Below are positions 38,360 to 50,516 of a stretch of 64,000 nucleotides of DNA, piece after piece. The notes under the pieces were generated by a model. The model saw only the letters and a list, made by a program, of their open reading frames with translations, was not told where the DNA came from and searched no databases. The DNA comes from Boswellia sacra (lineage: Eukaryota; Streptophyta; Magnoliopsida; Sapindales; Burseraceae), in NCBI GenBank assembly GCA_013180625.2, contig SNVD02004657.1, positions 62,001-126,000 on the forward strand, written 5' to 3'. Position 1 is the first letter of the stretch. Each line of letters begins with the position of its first letter. A program made the translations under genes and the position numbers.

Positions 38360-38393
38360 ACTAGTTTGTCAGTGTACCCGCTCTGATATCAAT
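38360..38393 (-). other. Primer-binding site of gag-only element
   Basis: On the minus strand the sequence right after the 5' LTR reads ATTGATATCAGAGCGGGTAC, close to the copia initiator tRNA-Met site TGGTATCAGAGC. It fixes the element on the minus strand. Confidence 0.8.
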
Positions 38394-39305
38394 TGTTGAT
38401 TTTTGTAGCGTATGGTAGTTACGAATAATATAACTGAAAACAGTAATGTAAATCGAAACATGATTTTTACCTGGTTCGGTTATAACCAACCTACATCCAC
38501 TGGCAACAAGAGTTGCAATCCACTGTGTTATATATGTTTACACTCGACTTAGGACTCTTTATAGTGGTAGACACCTGCTCACTCACTGACCTAATCTACG
38601 TAAACTTGATCAACCTTGATCATAACCATAGTCCTTCATACACTCTTCTGATGCTGCTCTTTTTCTGTCACGATTATTCTAACTACACACAGTTAAGAAT
38701 AACATAACACCCGTAACTGGTATAGACATATATGATTACTCAACTCCCTTAAGCTCACACAATCTATAACAATTAATCAAAGCTTAAAGCTTTACACAAG
38801 ACATAAAAACAAATTAAAAAATGCACTCAAACTTGCTCTTGCTTGCTCTCTCTCAATTTACCTTGAATGCGTTGAGTGCCCCATACTCCAAAAGCTATTA
38901 AGATAGCTTTATATAGTATTTGATATCAATTGTAATGTCATGATCCTATAGAATCTTAATAAAACTGATAAGGAAAGTTTGGATAACAATCAAACATTAT
39001 AAGAAGTGAAAATATACTCTCCTAAGTTAACTAGAATATTTAAATAATATCCTAATATAATAAGAGATAATTAATACAAATATAAAACTTTCTATTCAAC
39101 TAGGATACCAAATCCAAACGTATTTCTATTCAACTAGGATACCATATCAAAACTTATCTTATTTTAATTAAAATTCTCCTAATACAAAACATCTATATAA
39201 AATAAATGAGATTAGGAAAATATCCATATTTAATATTTTTATCGCATGATGACAAATTACTCATATGCAATGCACATGCCATGTGTGCCAGGTCTAGAAC
39301 CAACT
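38394..39305 (-). repeat. 5' LTR of gag-only element
   Basis: A 912-bp partner of 34559-35470. The outer terminal base has changed (CA to CT) but the GCATA duplication follows directly. Confidence 0.9.
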
Positions 39306-39845
39306 GCATAAAACCTTGAACTGGGAATCCAAACATTCTATTGGATTAGTTACACTATAAAACTTTTATGTTGTGAAAAAAATTTATATACAAAGATGCA
39401 TAACAAATTAGATAAAGCCTTTGCCAATTTCGAAATTATTATCTAATTTCTGATGAAATTTCAATCGGAAAGTAATTTGTCCAATTTTCATCATACAAAT
39501 CTCCTCTTAAAACTCGCAAAATGGTTTTGAGATCGTGATGCAAAAATAATTTTCAAAAACTTTAGATACATTTTAATATCATTATTCATTTATTTGTGGT
39601 ATTGGGTGAATTTTATCTCAATATATTTAGTATCTAAAAATCTATTTAATAAACACCAACTATTATCTATTATTAGAGTTAAAATTAGGAAAAAAAAAGA
39701 AAATAACTTTTTTTAATTTCTTTTAATTTTACAGCAACCTTTTAGAACTATTTTAAAAAACTCTTTTTTTTTTTGCATAAATATTTCATAATGTTTCAAA
39801 ACTTTTATATTTAACATTTGAAACAAATATAAAGAATTTAAAAAA

Positions 39846-40030
39846 TGCTTGTCTTACAAACTTTTTGTATAAACTCTTGCATAAAAACTGATGTGTTATG
39901 ATATGATTATAGTAAAAAATATACAAAATCTATCTATTTATTGAAGGGTGATATGTGTAAATAAATGAGTAATGCCACATCAGTTTGTATAAACAAGTTT
40001 GTATATAAAATTTGTAAGAGTAAGACCACT
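39846..40030. mobile_element. MITE copy, GAGTAAT family (5 of 7)
   Basis: Begins near TGCTTGTCTTACAAAC and ends near GTAAGAGTAAGACCAC, inverted to each other. It shares ACTGATGTGTTATGATATGATTA and GTATATAAAATTTGTAA-type phrases with copies at 13351 and 54509. Non-coding. Confidence 0.55.
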
Positions 40031-40174
40031 TTAAGAATTTTATTTAAATTTAAAATAACAATAACAATAATACTAATTTAGTTATGCAATCCACGCCAAT
40101 ATGCCCAATTGAGAAGGGAAAGGAAAGTGCAATTGTTGTGTTGATGTTGACACAAAACAATTGCATTTATTTTA

Positions 40175-40268
40175 GGGAAAATTTAAAAAATAACCCAAAT
40201 TTAGGGGCCTATTGAAAAAATAACCCATCGCTGAAAAATTTGCAACCCATGGACCTTTGGACGATAAC
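40175..40268. repeat. Left terminal inverted repeat of the MULE
   Basis: About 90 bp that match, with scattered differences, the complement of 50517-50610. MULE transposases bind within such repeats. Confidence 0.88.
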
Positions 40269-42830
40269 TTACGCAAATGCCCTTAATAGAAAAAATAAGA
40301 GAAATAAGTTGAACACTACTGTAGGTTCGTTACTTGTCCAACCTTGAGCTAAACTCCTCCACGGCACTCTATTTTTGTGAAAATCGTACTGTCTCTATCA
40401 TTTGTTATGAGAAACATCTAGGATCTAAGTAAAAATAGGTAAGATAGCTCTCTATACATAGAGATTTTTTTTTAATTTTTTAAGCTTTTAATGTTGTATA
40501 TTTTGAAGCTTAGAAAACAATATAGTGAGCTTAGAATAAGTGTCTTTAGTGCTTTTGTTGCAAAGAAAGCAATGGAAAAAAAACATGGATTTGTGAGAAA
40601 AAATCGGGCCTGCATGCTGGATGGGGAAGACGATGCTCAACATTGGATTGGCGCGATTTGAGCGTTGAATTCTACTGTTGGCAACTCACTCGACAAAGAT
40701 CGATGTTGTCATCAAGACTAGGTCTCTGTCGTGTGTCTAGCTTAGTCAAGATACAATACCGAGTATCAAGTCCTTTTTGTCGAGAGTCGAGCTTTATGTC
40801 TAGCGTATGTTGTCAAGCGTCGAGTCATCTTATGGAGCCTTATTGAGTAAGTTGCAGAATTTCAATTTTCTTTACTTTTATGTAGTCTTTTAATGATATT
40901 TTGATTCAAGGATGAATTTTGACATGTTTTTTATATGCAGAATGGAAACTTTGTGTATTTTGATAGTGTACAATGGTTCATAAAAGATGCAACAGAATGG
41001 AGATCATATGTACATGGGAGGGAAGTCTAAGCCATTGATAATTCCTAGTTGTACAACTTACAATGAGTTGGTTGAATATTTAAGTTCGAAAATGGGTTGG
41101 GATTTGAGTACAAAAACCATAAGTTTAGCTATTCAATTCTCTTCCAATGGTCTTCCACCTTTGCTGACTCCTATTGAGACTGACAAAGATGTTTTTTTAT
41201 ACAAAATAGTATGGAGGACCAGCTGTTATATACACCATTGATCGTCACACTTGAAGATAGGCACCGACAAAGAACAAGGTCACGATTTGATCCTTCGATG
41301 AAAAGGCGGAGTTATACTAATCCATCTTTGTTTCTCTCAGCCACTAAAAGCAACCAATTAACTGAGTCCACTCCTACCTGTACACAATCAAATCGTAATG
41401 AAGTTGGCCATGAGTTTTAGAATTATTTTGGGCATGTAGAGGAGCAATCAGCTGGTTTTGTAAGAGAAGTTAGATTAAACCAGTCATTGCCATTGACATT
41501 ACATAGACACGTTGACGGCTTTAGAGAATTTGAGAGCTTAGCCAATGTTGAAACTAATGGTGATCATAGGTAGGTGATGATGGGGAGGACAATGATGACA
41601 ACGATGATAATGACCATGATGATGATCACGATGATGATGATAATGTGTATTGTGGTGTTAAATATGGCGATCACTTGAATGATGACTTAGATGGCACTGA
41701 TCGTGACAAAAGTGAAAATGGGGCCACAGAGTTTTGGAATGATTTGAACCAAGAGGTGCCTATGACCTTTCTTACTCCTATTCAATCAACTCCACCTCAA
41801 ACGTTAGTAAGAGAAGAGCCAGATATAGCAGCGGGTTTTGTGGCACATGATGCCAATATCAATCCTTGAACAGATGATAATCGGGCAAACACATTTAGGT
41901 AGGTGCCTCCTATTGTGCATTCGACGTCAACAGTTCATGATGATCCCAATTCTTTTGTAGTTGACAGAATTGAGATTGCGGTTGGACAAATTTTTAACAG
42001 CAAAATCGAGCTTCGTAAGAAGTTAGCAAATCTGGCATTACGACACAACTTTCAGTTTAAGGTGACAACATCCAACTCAACAAGTTTTAAAGCTATATGT
42101 CATGCTAAAAATTATAATTAGCAGATACGGGCAACCAAGGTTGCAGATTCTAATTTCTTTTAGATGTAAAAATTTAACAATAGGCACACATGTTCGGGAG
42201 TTAGGCTCCACCCAAATCACAAACAAGCAACATCCACTATTATTGGGAAACACATAAAGTCCAAATTGATTCAAGCATCAAGGATTTGTTGGCCTAGGAA
42301 CATTATGGTTGACGTTCAAGAAGCATTTGGTATTACCATCACATACCACAAGGCATGGAGGGCAAAAGAAGCGGCATTGGAGGAACTACATGGATCTCAT
42401 GAGGAATCATTTACACTTGTCTCTCAGTATATATTCATGGCTGAGAAAGCAAATCTCGAGACAAGGACTGCTTTGGAGACTGATGCTAATGATCACTTCA
42501 AGTGCTTTTTCATGAGTTTAAGGGCTTCTATTGCTGGGTTTGTAAATTCTCTTCGTTCGATTGTCGCAGTTGATGGGTCTCATTTGAAGGGGAAATATAG
42601 AGGTACCATGTTTTTGGCATCATGTATGCACTAAAATAAGCAAATATTCCGATTGGCATTCATAGTTGTTCATTCCAAAAATTATGAATCATGGAATTGG
42701 TTTATAGGTCAATTACGTGATCAGGTTGTCCATAATGTCCCATCCTTGGTGTTCATTTCAGACCGCCATAGTAGTATAGGAAAAGCTGTTTCTAATGTTT
42801 TCCTTGGAGCACTTGATAGTTGTGCACCCA

Positions 42831-44251
42831 TGATAAGTGTCTATTTATATATCATTTTCATATCAATTCATCCATGTTTCTTTGCTATATTCCTTGGTAT
42901 TTTTATGTTTTTGTGTGGTTTTGATATTTGTAGGAGTTTTGGAGCAACTTGCACAAAAATGAAGTAAAACCCTTTATTTTCACCTCTGCTAGTCAACCAT
43001 ATTCTCGGATTTAATTGTATTGATATACAATGAACCCGATGACATATTATATACCGTTGGAAAGCTCTCGAAGTCTATTTTCTGGAGAAATTTACGGTTT
43101 TTAAATCCATTCAGTGTACCAAAAGTTGTAATCAAAACAGTGTGAGAAGTATAGAAATGTAATTCCACAAATCACTGTAACATGTATAATACGGGACACT
43201 GTAGCAGGTTACTGTAGCAGAGTATTTAAACACATTTAGGGTTTTATTTTCATAACTTGAAGAGGGGAAAACGTGGGAGGAGGCTGCATTTCTGGATTTC
43301 TCTCATCCCTTGGAGTTCTTGAAGGAGAAAGAAGATTTTGAAAGAGGAGGAACTACAATTCCAAGAAGAATCATCTACAAAGAAGATATTCAAAGAATTT
43401 GCTAAGTTCTTTCTTTCCTTTTCAATTCTGGAATTTCTCTGTATTGTATTTTTTATTCTGAGTGAATATGTGTAACTAAATCTGAATTGGTTGAGGGTGA
43501 TTTCAAAGCCCTTGATATGGAATTTGTGAGTAGATTGTGTAAGAAATTGTTATCCAATTCTCTAATTGAAGTTGCTTGTATTTTCCCATATCTAATGCTT
43601 ATGATTGCTGATTGATTGTATTTGGAATGGCCAACTGAATATAATCTGTTGTTGTCTATTGCTAGATTAGAAATCTTGATCCGTAATTGTCATGAATTTC
43701 CAATCATTAGTAGCAATATTGTGATCAGAGATTGCAATTGGAAAATACAACCTAGGTTAAATAATCTGAACTTGTGTGATGATTGCTTAGATCAACCTAT
43801 CTTTCTCATCGTAACGCTTCCATTGAATTAAACTCAGAGAGCTTGTTCTAGGTTGTTTAATGGATAGAGATTAAATAAAGAGCTTGTTTTATTTAACAAC
43901 AAAGTAAGGAAAGATTGGGATTACAGAGCTTGTTGTTATCTACGGTTGATAACTTCAATGCTGTAATTGGATTACAATTCTATGTTAATTCATAAATTCA
44001 TATCTTGTGGCAGAGAAAGAACCCTTAACCAAGTGTCTCTCATTGATTTTTCACTCCATTTTACTTTGTGTTGTGTTATTGTGCATTTACATTAATATTT
44101 CATTTAGTTAATCCATCAACAAAACCCCCCATTTATTCTTTTGTTGCTTTTGAATAACAAATTCAATTAGAATCAATCCTCGTGGGAACGATATCTACTT
44201 ATCACTTTATTACTTGTGCGACTAGTATACTTGCTAGTTTCAAACGCATCA
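42831..44251 (+). mobile_element. Solo LTR, Ty3/gypsy-like, inside the transposase
   Basis: A 1421-bp insertion beginning TGATAAGTGTC and ending ACGCATCA, flanked by a perfect 5-bp duplication ACCCA (42826-42830 and 44252-44256). The terminal phrases (CGTGGGAACGATATCTAC and TACTTGTGCGACTAGTATAC) are typical of plant gypsy-type LTR ends. No internal retrotransposon sequence remains, so it is a solo LTR left by LTR-LTR recombination. The orientation is inferred from the terminal phrases. Confidence 0.85.
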
Positions 44252-44286
44252 ACCCATCACCTGAAAGGAAACTTGAAGGCAAGGTT

Positions 44287-45106
44287 TAGGCTTGGAACCG
44301 GGGCGGGGTGGGGCGGGTACGGGGCAGCAGGTATCCAGCCCTGCCCTGCTCAAATTTTTTTTCGCCCTGCCCCGCCCCATTGCCCTTTTGCGGGGCGGGG
44401 CAAAAAAAAATTTTGAGCGGATCCACACCCATCCCGCCCTGCCCCGTAACGTTTATATTTTTGTAATCACACCCCTAAGTGAGAGTGACAAACAACCAAG
44501 TGGAGTTGGACGACTAATGGGAGGTTGCAGCCGTGGACCGTCGTGTGATGACGAGGAGGGTGCAGCACAGCCGTGGACGGTAGCCGCTGCAAATCATCAA
44601 GGCAGGCGAAGGCCAAGCTTGAAGGCTGCAAATCAGGGGCTGTCGACGATGGACTATCCGGCGACGGTGGACTAGACACATATTAGCAGATAGTGTCACG
44701 GACTCGTAATGGAGCGGTGACGGTGGCAGAGCAGATCATGATTTGGGGGAGGGTAGGGATTTGATTTTGAGATTGGGGAGGGTTTGAATGGGAATATGGA
44801 ATTTACGAAATTTATATAGGTTGTCATATATCCTGGAAACTCACATATATTAAAACTTAACAAAATGACCCCCTGTAATTATCTCTAAGTCCCTATATTT
44901 TAACTTTTTTTATTTTTACCCTTTAACTATACGGGGCGAGGTGGGTCAAACGGGTCTAGATGCAGGACTTGGACTCGCCCCGGACGAGGTAGAACTTGTG
45001 CAGCCCCATACCCTCCCCAATGATGTTTCCGGGCGGGTCTAGACCCGCCTCGTTTGTCCGAGTCTGACCGGGGCCCCAGACCCAACGGGCCAAATGTCCA
45101 AGCCTA
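44287..45106. mobile_element. hAT-type element, GC-rich, inside the transposase
   Basis: An 820-bp insertion with inverted ends TAGGCTTGGA / TCCAAGCCTA and a near-perfect 8-bp duplication (GCAAGGTT at 44279-44286, GCAAGATT at 45107-45114). Subterminal DNA is packed with GGGGCGGGGC and CCCGCCCC runs. The interior has ORFs such as a Ser/Pro/Arg-rich frame at 44467-44679, but none is recognisable. Confidence 0.85.
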
Positions 45107-46179
45107 GCAAGATTCAAAGATAAGACTTTAATAGACATGTTCACCAAAGCTGTAAGGACTTATCGTCGAAATGATTTCAACAACCAGATGCCCATAATTG
45201 AAACATATATACCCCTAGTTGCAGCATTTCTTCGAGAGATGGGAGTGGAGAAATGGGCACGTTCATAATTTCCCAACCGACGTTATAATATAATGACAAC
45301 TAATATTGCTGAGTCAATAAACAGTTGCTTGAGAAAGGCTCGTTTCCTCCCGATTACACTATTAGCAAATTATTACTAGGTAAATCTTAAAAAATGGTTC
45401 TACGCACGAAGGAAAATATTTGCTACCTCCTAACAACATCTCACTCCATGGGCTGACAAGTTGATGGAGGATCGTTTGGAAGAAGGTGATCGGATGAGAG
45501 TGAGCAACATCATGCATGAGGTGTACGGTGATGAACGTGTCCGTATTGTCAAAATGGATCCCGGACCTGCACATGTTGAGCACTCAATCTTGACCAATTG
45601 CCTTGTGCACATGCATTAGCCGTTTGTAAGCATGTGAGCTTACTCACGTGCCACGAATTCTGTGCTCATTGGTACACAAATGAATGCAACCTTCATGCGT
45701 ATGCCTTACCTATTGTGATGACTAAAGAGTTCACATTTCTTTGACAACATTTTCCAATTAATGTGATTTTGTATTGTATTTAGCAAATCATGTATATTTA
45801 GCAAATCATGTGTTAAGTTCATATTTTGATGTGCGTAACAGGGTATCCTCTATTTTTGTTTTTTAATTCATTTGTTATTACAATAGTATCTCTTTTTACA
45901 TTATACGTACTATAAGTTTCTATTTTGAATATTCTAAGCGAACGAATAAGTTTCTATTTTTAATATACTAACCAAACGAATCAATGAATCATATGCGAAT
46001 AATATTTACAGTTTAACATGTTCGGAATAAGCAATAAACCATATGCATAAAAAAATAAATGCAATTTAACATGTAGTAAATATGTCCGACCCATCAATAA
46101 AAATGAAATCACGTATCTAGAGGATCGGGAGAGGTGGTGGGAGCATCCATTATGGGCATGATGGTCATAGAATCTATGC

Positions 46180-49100
46180 ATGGGACAAAAGGAGCGGTAT
46201 CATCTACAGTGGCATCAGGCTTTTCAACCCTATGACTCTAACAGTGCACTGCCATCGATGTCCATTTGTGACCTCCATGAATGGACCTAGGAACACCACC
46301 TGCAAGGAATTCCATGAACAATAGACAGTAAGCTCCACAAACCCCTCCTTTGACTTCCTGCTGAGGAACCTTCGTGGTATCCTCCACTCGCTCGATGTCG
46401 AAAGGGTCAAGGGGGAAGTCTGTCGTACTGACAATGCCCTGTGAGATGACACGTGGTAGTATGTGTGTAAGACAACGACAATGCTATCTCATTATGTCAA
46501 ACGAGGTGTTCACAATGTACGAGTTATAAATCTGAACAAGACAACAATTTATGTTCACACATGCCGCCGCCTAATGCTCATTGGCGACATTAATAGGAAC
46601 GTATACCTTCGAGAGCAGTAAACGAAGCCATGTTAGTGTGAACCTTCTAAAATCAATGAATTACCAATCAAGATGCTCCCACTATCGGCCAATGAGCGAA
46701 CTCTATCCATCTACATAGTTCATAACCTCGGGCTTATTATCCCAGTTGATCTCATCCAATGCACTTTGGGTACCACTGCCACAGCCCTTGGACCTTTAAC
46801 TGAGTAATTGTAGAAGGTGTTAGGATAAGAAATGTTAACAATTAATTGTAAGAATTCTTAAAATGAAGAAGAAACCTTACCCAAAATGTAGTGTCGAAGA
46901 AACTCAATCTCTCAACCACATCGAGGCCTATATCCACTACTTTTTGCTATAATGTCCAGAGATAGACATCGATGTGCTGCATTGTGGGACAAGTTAGCAT
47001 AATATGTAAAGATGCATAATAATTAGCATTGATGACGACAAAGTCAACACGACCTGATCCTTCAGACATCCATGTGTCGAAAGACTCGGCCTCTACATCT
47101 AGAATAGGAGCAAATGGGTCAAACAATGGTCGTCGGATGTGTGGCACACTGACTAGTGTAGCGACGGCATCGGTCTAAATGACGGTGCATGGAGTCATCG
47201 GCTCATCGGTGCCCTTCGAAACTGGAGGTATGTCAACCTTAACCGGAGCCCACATTGTAAGCTTCACTCTCTTTCTTCCTAAGGGGTTGACAAAGGGAGT
47301 CCACTTATGTTTCTTCAGGAACATTCAACGGCCTCGTCGGGAAACAAAATCTAGAGATGGGGTGGGCACCCTCAAGGAGTCGGAGACTCTACTCAGTCGG
47401 TTTATCCTCAGGCTCGTCCTACTGTGGAAGTGGTTCATCCTCATTGGTTTCCTCATCATATAGAAGATAAGAAAGACATAAACAAAGAGACAAACATCTA
47501 ATTTGGTTATTTCTAGTTGACCATCAAAATTTAAAAGATGAGTGGAACAAAAAGACGAAGGATGGAAAGGGTCAATAACATATCCATATAACGAAGTGAC
47601 CTCCCAATAATGTCACTGCACCTTGAAGTAGTTTGATCTCCTCTCGTACCAACACATTCTTCTCCCAGACAAATTTGACCTCCTCGTGAAAATCAACCAC
47701 CTCGTGCAAGACATTGGTCCTAAAACCCTCCTTTTGGCGTCGCTTCTTCAACAAACTTAAAGTTTTAGTATTCGACAAAAACAATTCATTGAAATCTATG
47801 TGGACAACATGAAAACATTTACCTGGTCTGAGTGCCTACTATGCGAGAAGTGGAAACTGGATGTAGTGGCTTAAGGAAGCGTGAAGGCCCAAGCATCGAA
47901 AAAGGCTCCCAACTGGGAGGTAAGCCACTTATCGAGGGTGATCGACCTATAGGAGGGGATACTGGAGCCCTATCTTCAATATGGGCCATAACGGAGGCAT
48001 CAGGATCGGCTACTGTATCTTCCAACGGCATACCAGATCCATCCTCATGTGGTTGAAAAGGTGTTAGTCCCTTCAAGACGTCCAGAAGTGGAACAGGTGG
48101 TCGTCCCTGCTTGATATCCTCAACCTGCTCCTTTGCATGTAACGAAGCATCCTCGGTCAATGTCCACTGCACATGTGCACCCTTACACTTTCCGACCACC
48201 TACTTCAATCTAGTTAACCACTGTGTAATGGCCTCAGCTTTTGTTGGCTCCAATATAACAAGTGGTCAGGCCCTCGACTCATCAAAATATAAGTTTGACA
48301 TCAATTCAAAAGATTGATTTCGTTTTATTTTTATTCTATTTTGCTACAAAATTACTGGGTTTTGGACTTACCACCCTTTGAATGTATAAACAATCCTGCT
48401 CCAACACCATTTCACTCTGGATTTTTGTGTTATGCCACTTCAATAGCTGAGGAATGTTATCAACAAATGCCTCACCGAGAATGTCATATGTTGGCCCAAC
48501 ATATGACACTGCCTCATAATATGTCAACAAATAATCAAGATTTAGTGCAATGTTCTTATAATTAATAGGTTTAGCGTAAGGGTAACAATTATAATGTAAA
48601 AATAGTAAAATTTAATTACCTGAATAGTGTAAGGGCAACCTCCTAAGTTATACTTCTCACCCTCATGCTCCTCTTTCAATTGTTTCTTTGCCCTATACTT
48701 TTCTAACCTCCCAGCTAGAGCTTTCTTCATGTCCCGGATGGTCATTTTATAAGACTCAGTACCCCACGGATAGTCATTGAATCTGTCCAGTGTGTCCACA
48801 AAGTTTAACCACTCAATGGAAATGAACCGATACCTATCCCGTGAGAGAAAAAAAGGCTCAAGCACATAATACAACGTCAGCTTCACCACGTCCTTGTCCG
48901 GGACCCAAAACATTTAATTTTCCTAACTTGTTATAAAATTGCTTCAAAGAATTTTGCTTCACCCCAAAATATATATCTAGCAATCTACACTTGCCATGGT
49001 TGTCAAGAGTGCTCGACAACTTCGAAGCAAACTTAAATCTGGTCATAATATCAAACTCATACGCTGAAAAGTGTATAACCCTCCCTACATTGAGAACAAA

Positions 49101-49449
49101 GATATGTATCGTTAAGAATAATGTAGGATGACAACATTTTTATGCAATTTATAATATACATAGGAATATGAGTGATACCTTGTATTATAAACTACATCTC
49201 ATTATCGAACTCATGAGTCTCCACCTCTCTCAATAGCACATTGTGTACCAACTGTGATGGAAAGGTAAGAAGGCTGATATCCAACATGTGCCCAAAACAT
49301 GTGTTCCTAAAGATATCTTTCTGACAATCATTTAACTTTTCACAGACCCATTATATACACTCTAAATTGACTAAATTTGTAATCATTGCGTAATAGTGAT
49401 CATCGTATGGAGTTTTAAGGTTGAATATAAGCTCGTGATTGTTTGCCAT
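46180..49449 (-). pseudogene. DUF1985/Ulp1 (C48) protease gene of the MULE
   Basis: Reading leftward from the ATG at 49447-49449: MANNHELIFNLKTPYDD, FGHMLDISLL, DKDVVKLTLYYVLEPFFLSRD and FNDYPWGTESYKMTIRDMKKAL. These match the DUF1985 domain found in plant transposon-borne proteins. A Pro/Glu-rich linker follows (47819-48199), then a Ulp1/SENP-like cysteine protease part: HIDVYLWTL (about 46953-46979), VYVPINVANEH (His codon 46574-46576), and QQEVKGGVCGAYC (Cys codon 46337-46339). Ulp1 proteases remove or process SUMO. A stop directly after the His (family Trp) and Val in place of the Asp of the GDCG box, plus further stops, show it is dead. Intron positions are not resolved. Confidence 0.82.
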
Positions 49450-49529
49450 TTAGACCTACAAACTACAAAACAAAACAACTTATATTAAACCAAATTAAAC
49501 CACAAAAAAGGTGAAAAAAACAACAAATC

Positions 49530-50040
49530 TGCCAAAACGCTCGACAAATCTCGACAAGGCTTGACGCTCAGGTGCAAAAACAACAAATCTGCCAAAACAT
49601 TTGACGCAGGTCGACAACGCTCGATGATTAGCACATGTGTCGAGTGTCTAGTTATCGAGTTGCCAAAAAACCGACAATAAAAACAGACACTCGATCACTA
49701 GACACTTGACATATGAATGAATTATCGAGTATCCAGCATGTTGGGTTGTCGGTTGTCGAAATTATAGAATGAGAGGCTTGAATCTCGACACTCGACAATA
49801 TACTCTGACAAAGAGTGTTGAGCTATGTGCCACTCCTTGTGGAAAACCGACAATTCGACGATGCTCGACACTCTTCTTTTTTCACTTGGCACGATTGGGA
49901 GGTAGAGTTAAGCGTTGGTTTATAGAATCCGACACTCAACATCTCTTCTTCGTCGTGTCGAGTGAAGTGAGACAAGCGTCGAGCTTCATCTTTAACCTCA
50001 CGCCGTCGAGCCAAAACCACCATTTCGCTGACAACACACC
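49530..50040. repeat. TCGA/CGACA-rich subterminal region of the MULE
   Basis: Short phrases such as CTCGACA, TCGAGTGTC and TGTCGAG recur densely. A similar but shorter patch occupies 40640-40850 near the other end. Subterminal repeats of this kind are known as transposase binding arrays in several DNA-transposon classes; here that role is inferred. Confidence 0.7.
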
Positions 50041-50516
50041 TTAAATCTTCATCAACTCCATATACCAACACAAATTACAACATCTCTAGCTCTACCCAAA
50101 CAACTAATCATTCCAAAATGATTCTAAAGCCTAGAAACTGAAGTTTTAATTTTGAAACTTTCAAATCCGAAAATGGGGTTCAATATATTGTTCACAATCC
50201 ATCATATGCATATAGACTACGTGTACAACATAAATAATTGAAAAACAACATACAAATTAGTCACAAAACCACTTACCGCTTTGCTTTGCTTTGCGTTTTC
50301 TCCCTCCTCCGCATTCTGGTTTGCGTCTCTCCACAGTCCACTTTGCACCTCTTTACTGCTTCTGAGTGAACGCAATTGCTTCCCTCTTTCGGTTTTGAAT
50401 GCTGTCCTTTATCACTTTTCGGTTTTTCTAGCCGAACATGAAGCTTTACCGGGTTTGTCTCTCATGGGAAGAGGGAAGCGTGGATGAATATTTAAATGGA
50501 TAAGAGTTTCACGTAA

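Larger units (their letters stand above)
34559..39305 (-). mobile_element. Gag-only copia LTR element (non-autonomous)
   Basis: A 4.75-kb element flanked by the perfect 5-bp duplication GCATA at 34554-34558 and 39306-39310. Two 912-bp LTRs enclose 2.9 kb of interior. On the minus strand the order is LTR, primer-binding site (TTGATATCAGAGC), gag, a non-coding stretch, a polypurine tract (CCAAAGGGGGAGAT), LTR. No integrase, reverse transcriptase or RNase H similarity is present, so it resembles TR-GAG type elements that move with a helper. In the first ~212 aligned LTR bases I count about 22 differences, so it is not recent. Confidence 0.92.
40987..45740 (+). pseudogene. mudrA-type MULE transposase, interrupted
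   Basis: N-terminal MuDRA-like segment (LIIPSCTTYNELVEYLSSKM), an Asp/His-rich low-complexity stretch near 41570-41640, a MuDR DNA-binding-like region (VGQIFNSKIELRKKL, about 41970), then the DDE core: VAVDGSHLKGKYRG with Asp codon at 42572, and FISDRHSSIGKA with Asp codon at 42761. Coding similarity stops at 42830, resumes at 44257 (HHLKGNLKARF) and again at 45115 (DKTLIDMFTKA ... NIAESINSCLRKA). It ends with a SWIM-type zinc finger (LPCAHALAVCKH, about 45599) after a frameshift. The gaps are the two insertions described separately. Several in-frame stops and shifts also exist, so it is a pseudogene. Intact relatives cut and paste MULEs through the terminal repeats. Confidence 0.9.

Noticed and set aside
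44292..44699. ORFs of up to 127 codons in the GC-rich part of the transposase insertion
   Set aside because: Overlapping frames on both strands within a GC-rich hAT-type element, with no recognised domain and composition driven by the repeats.
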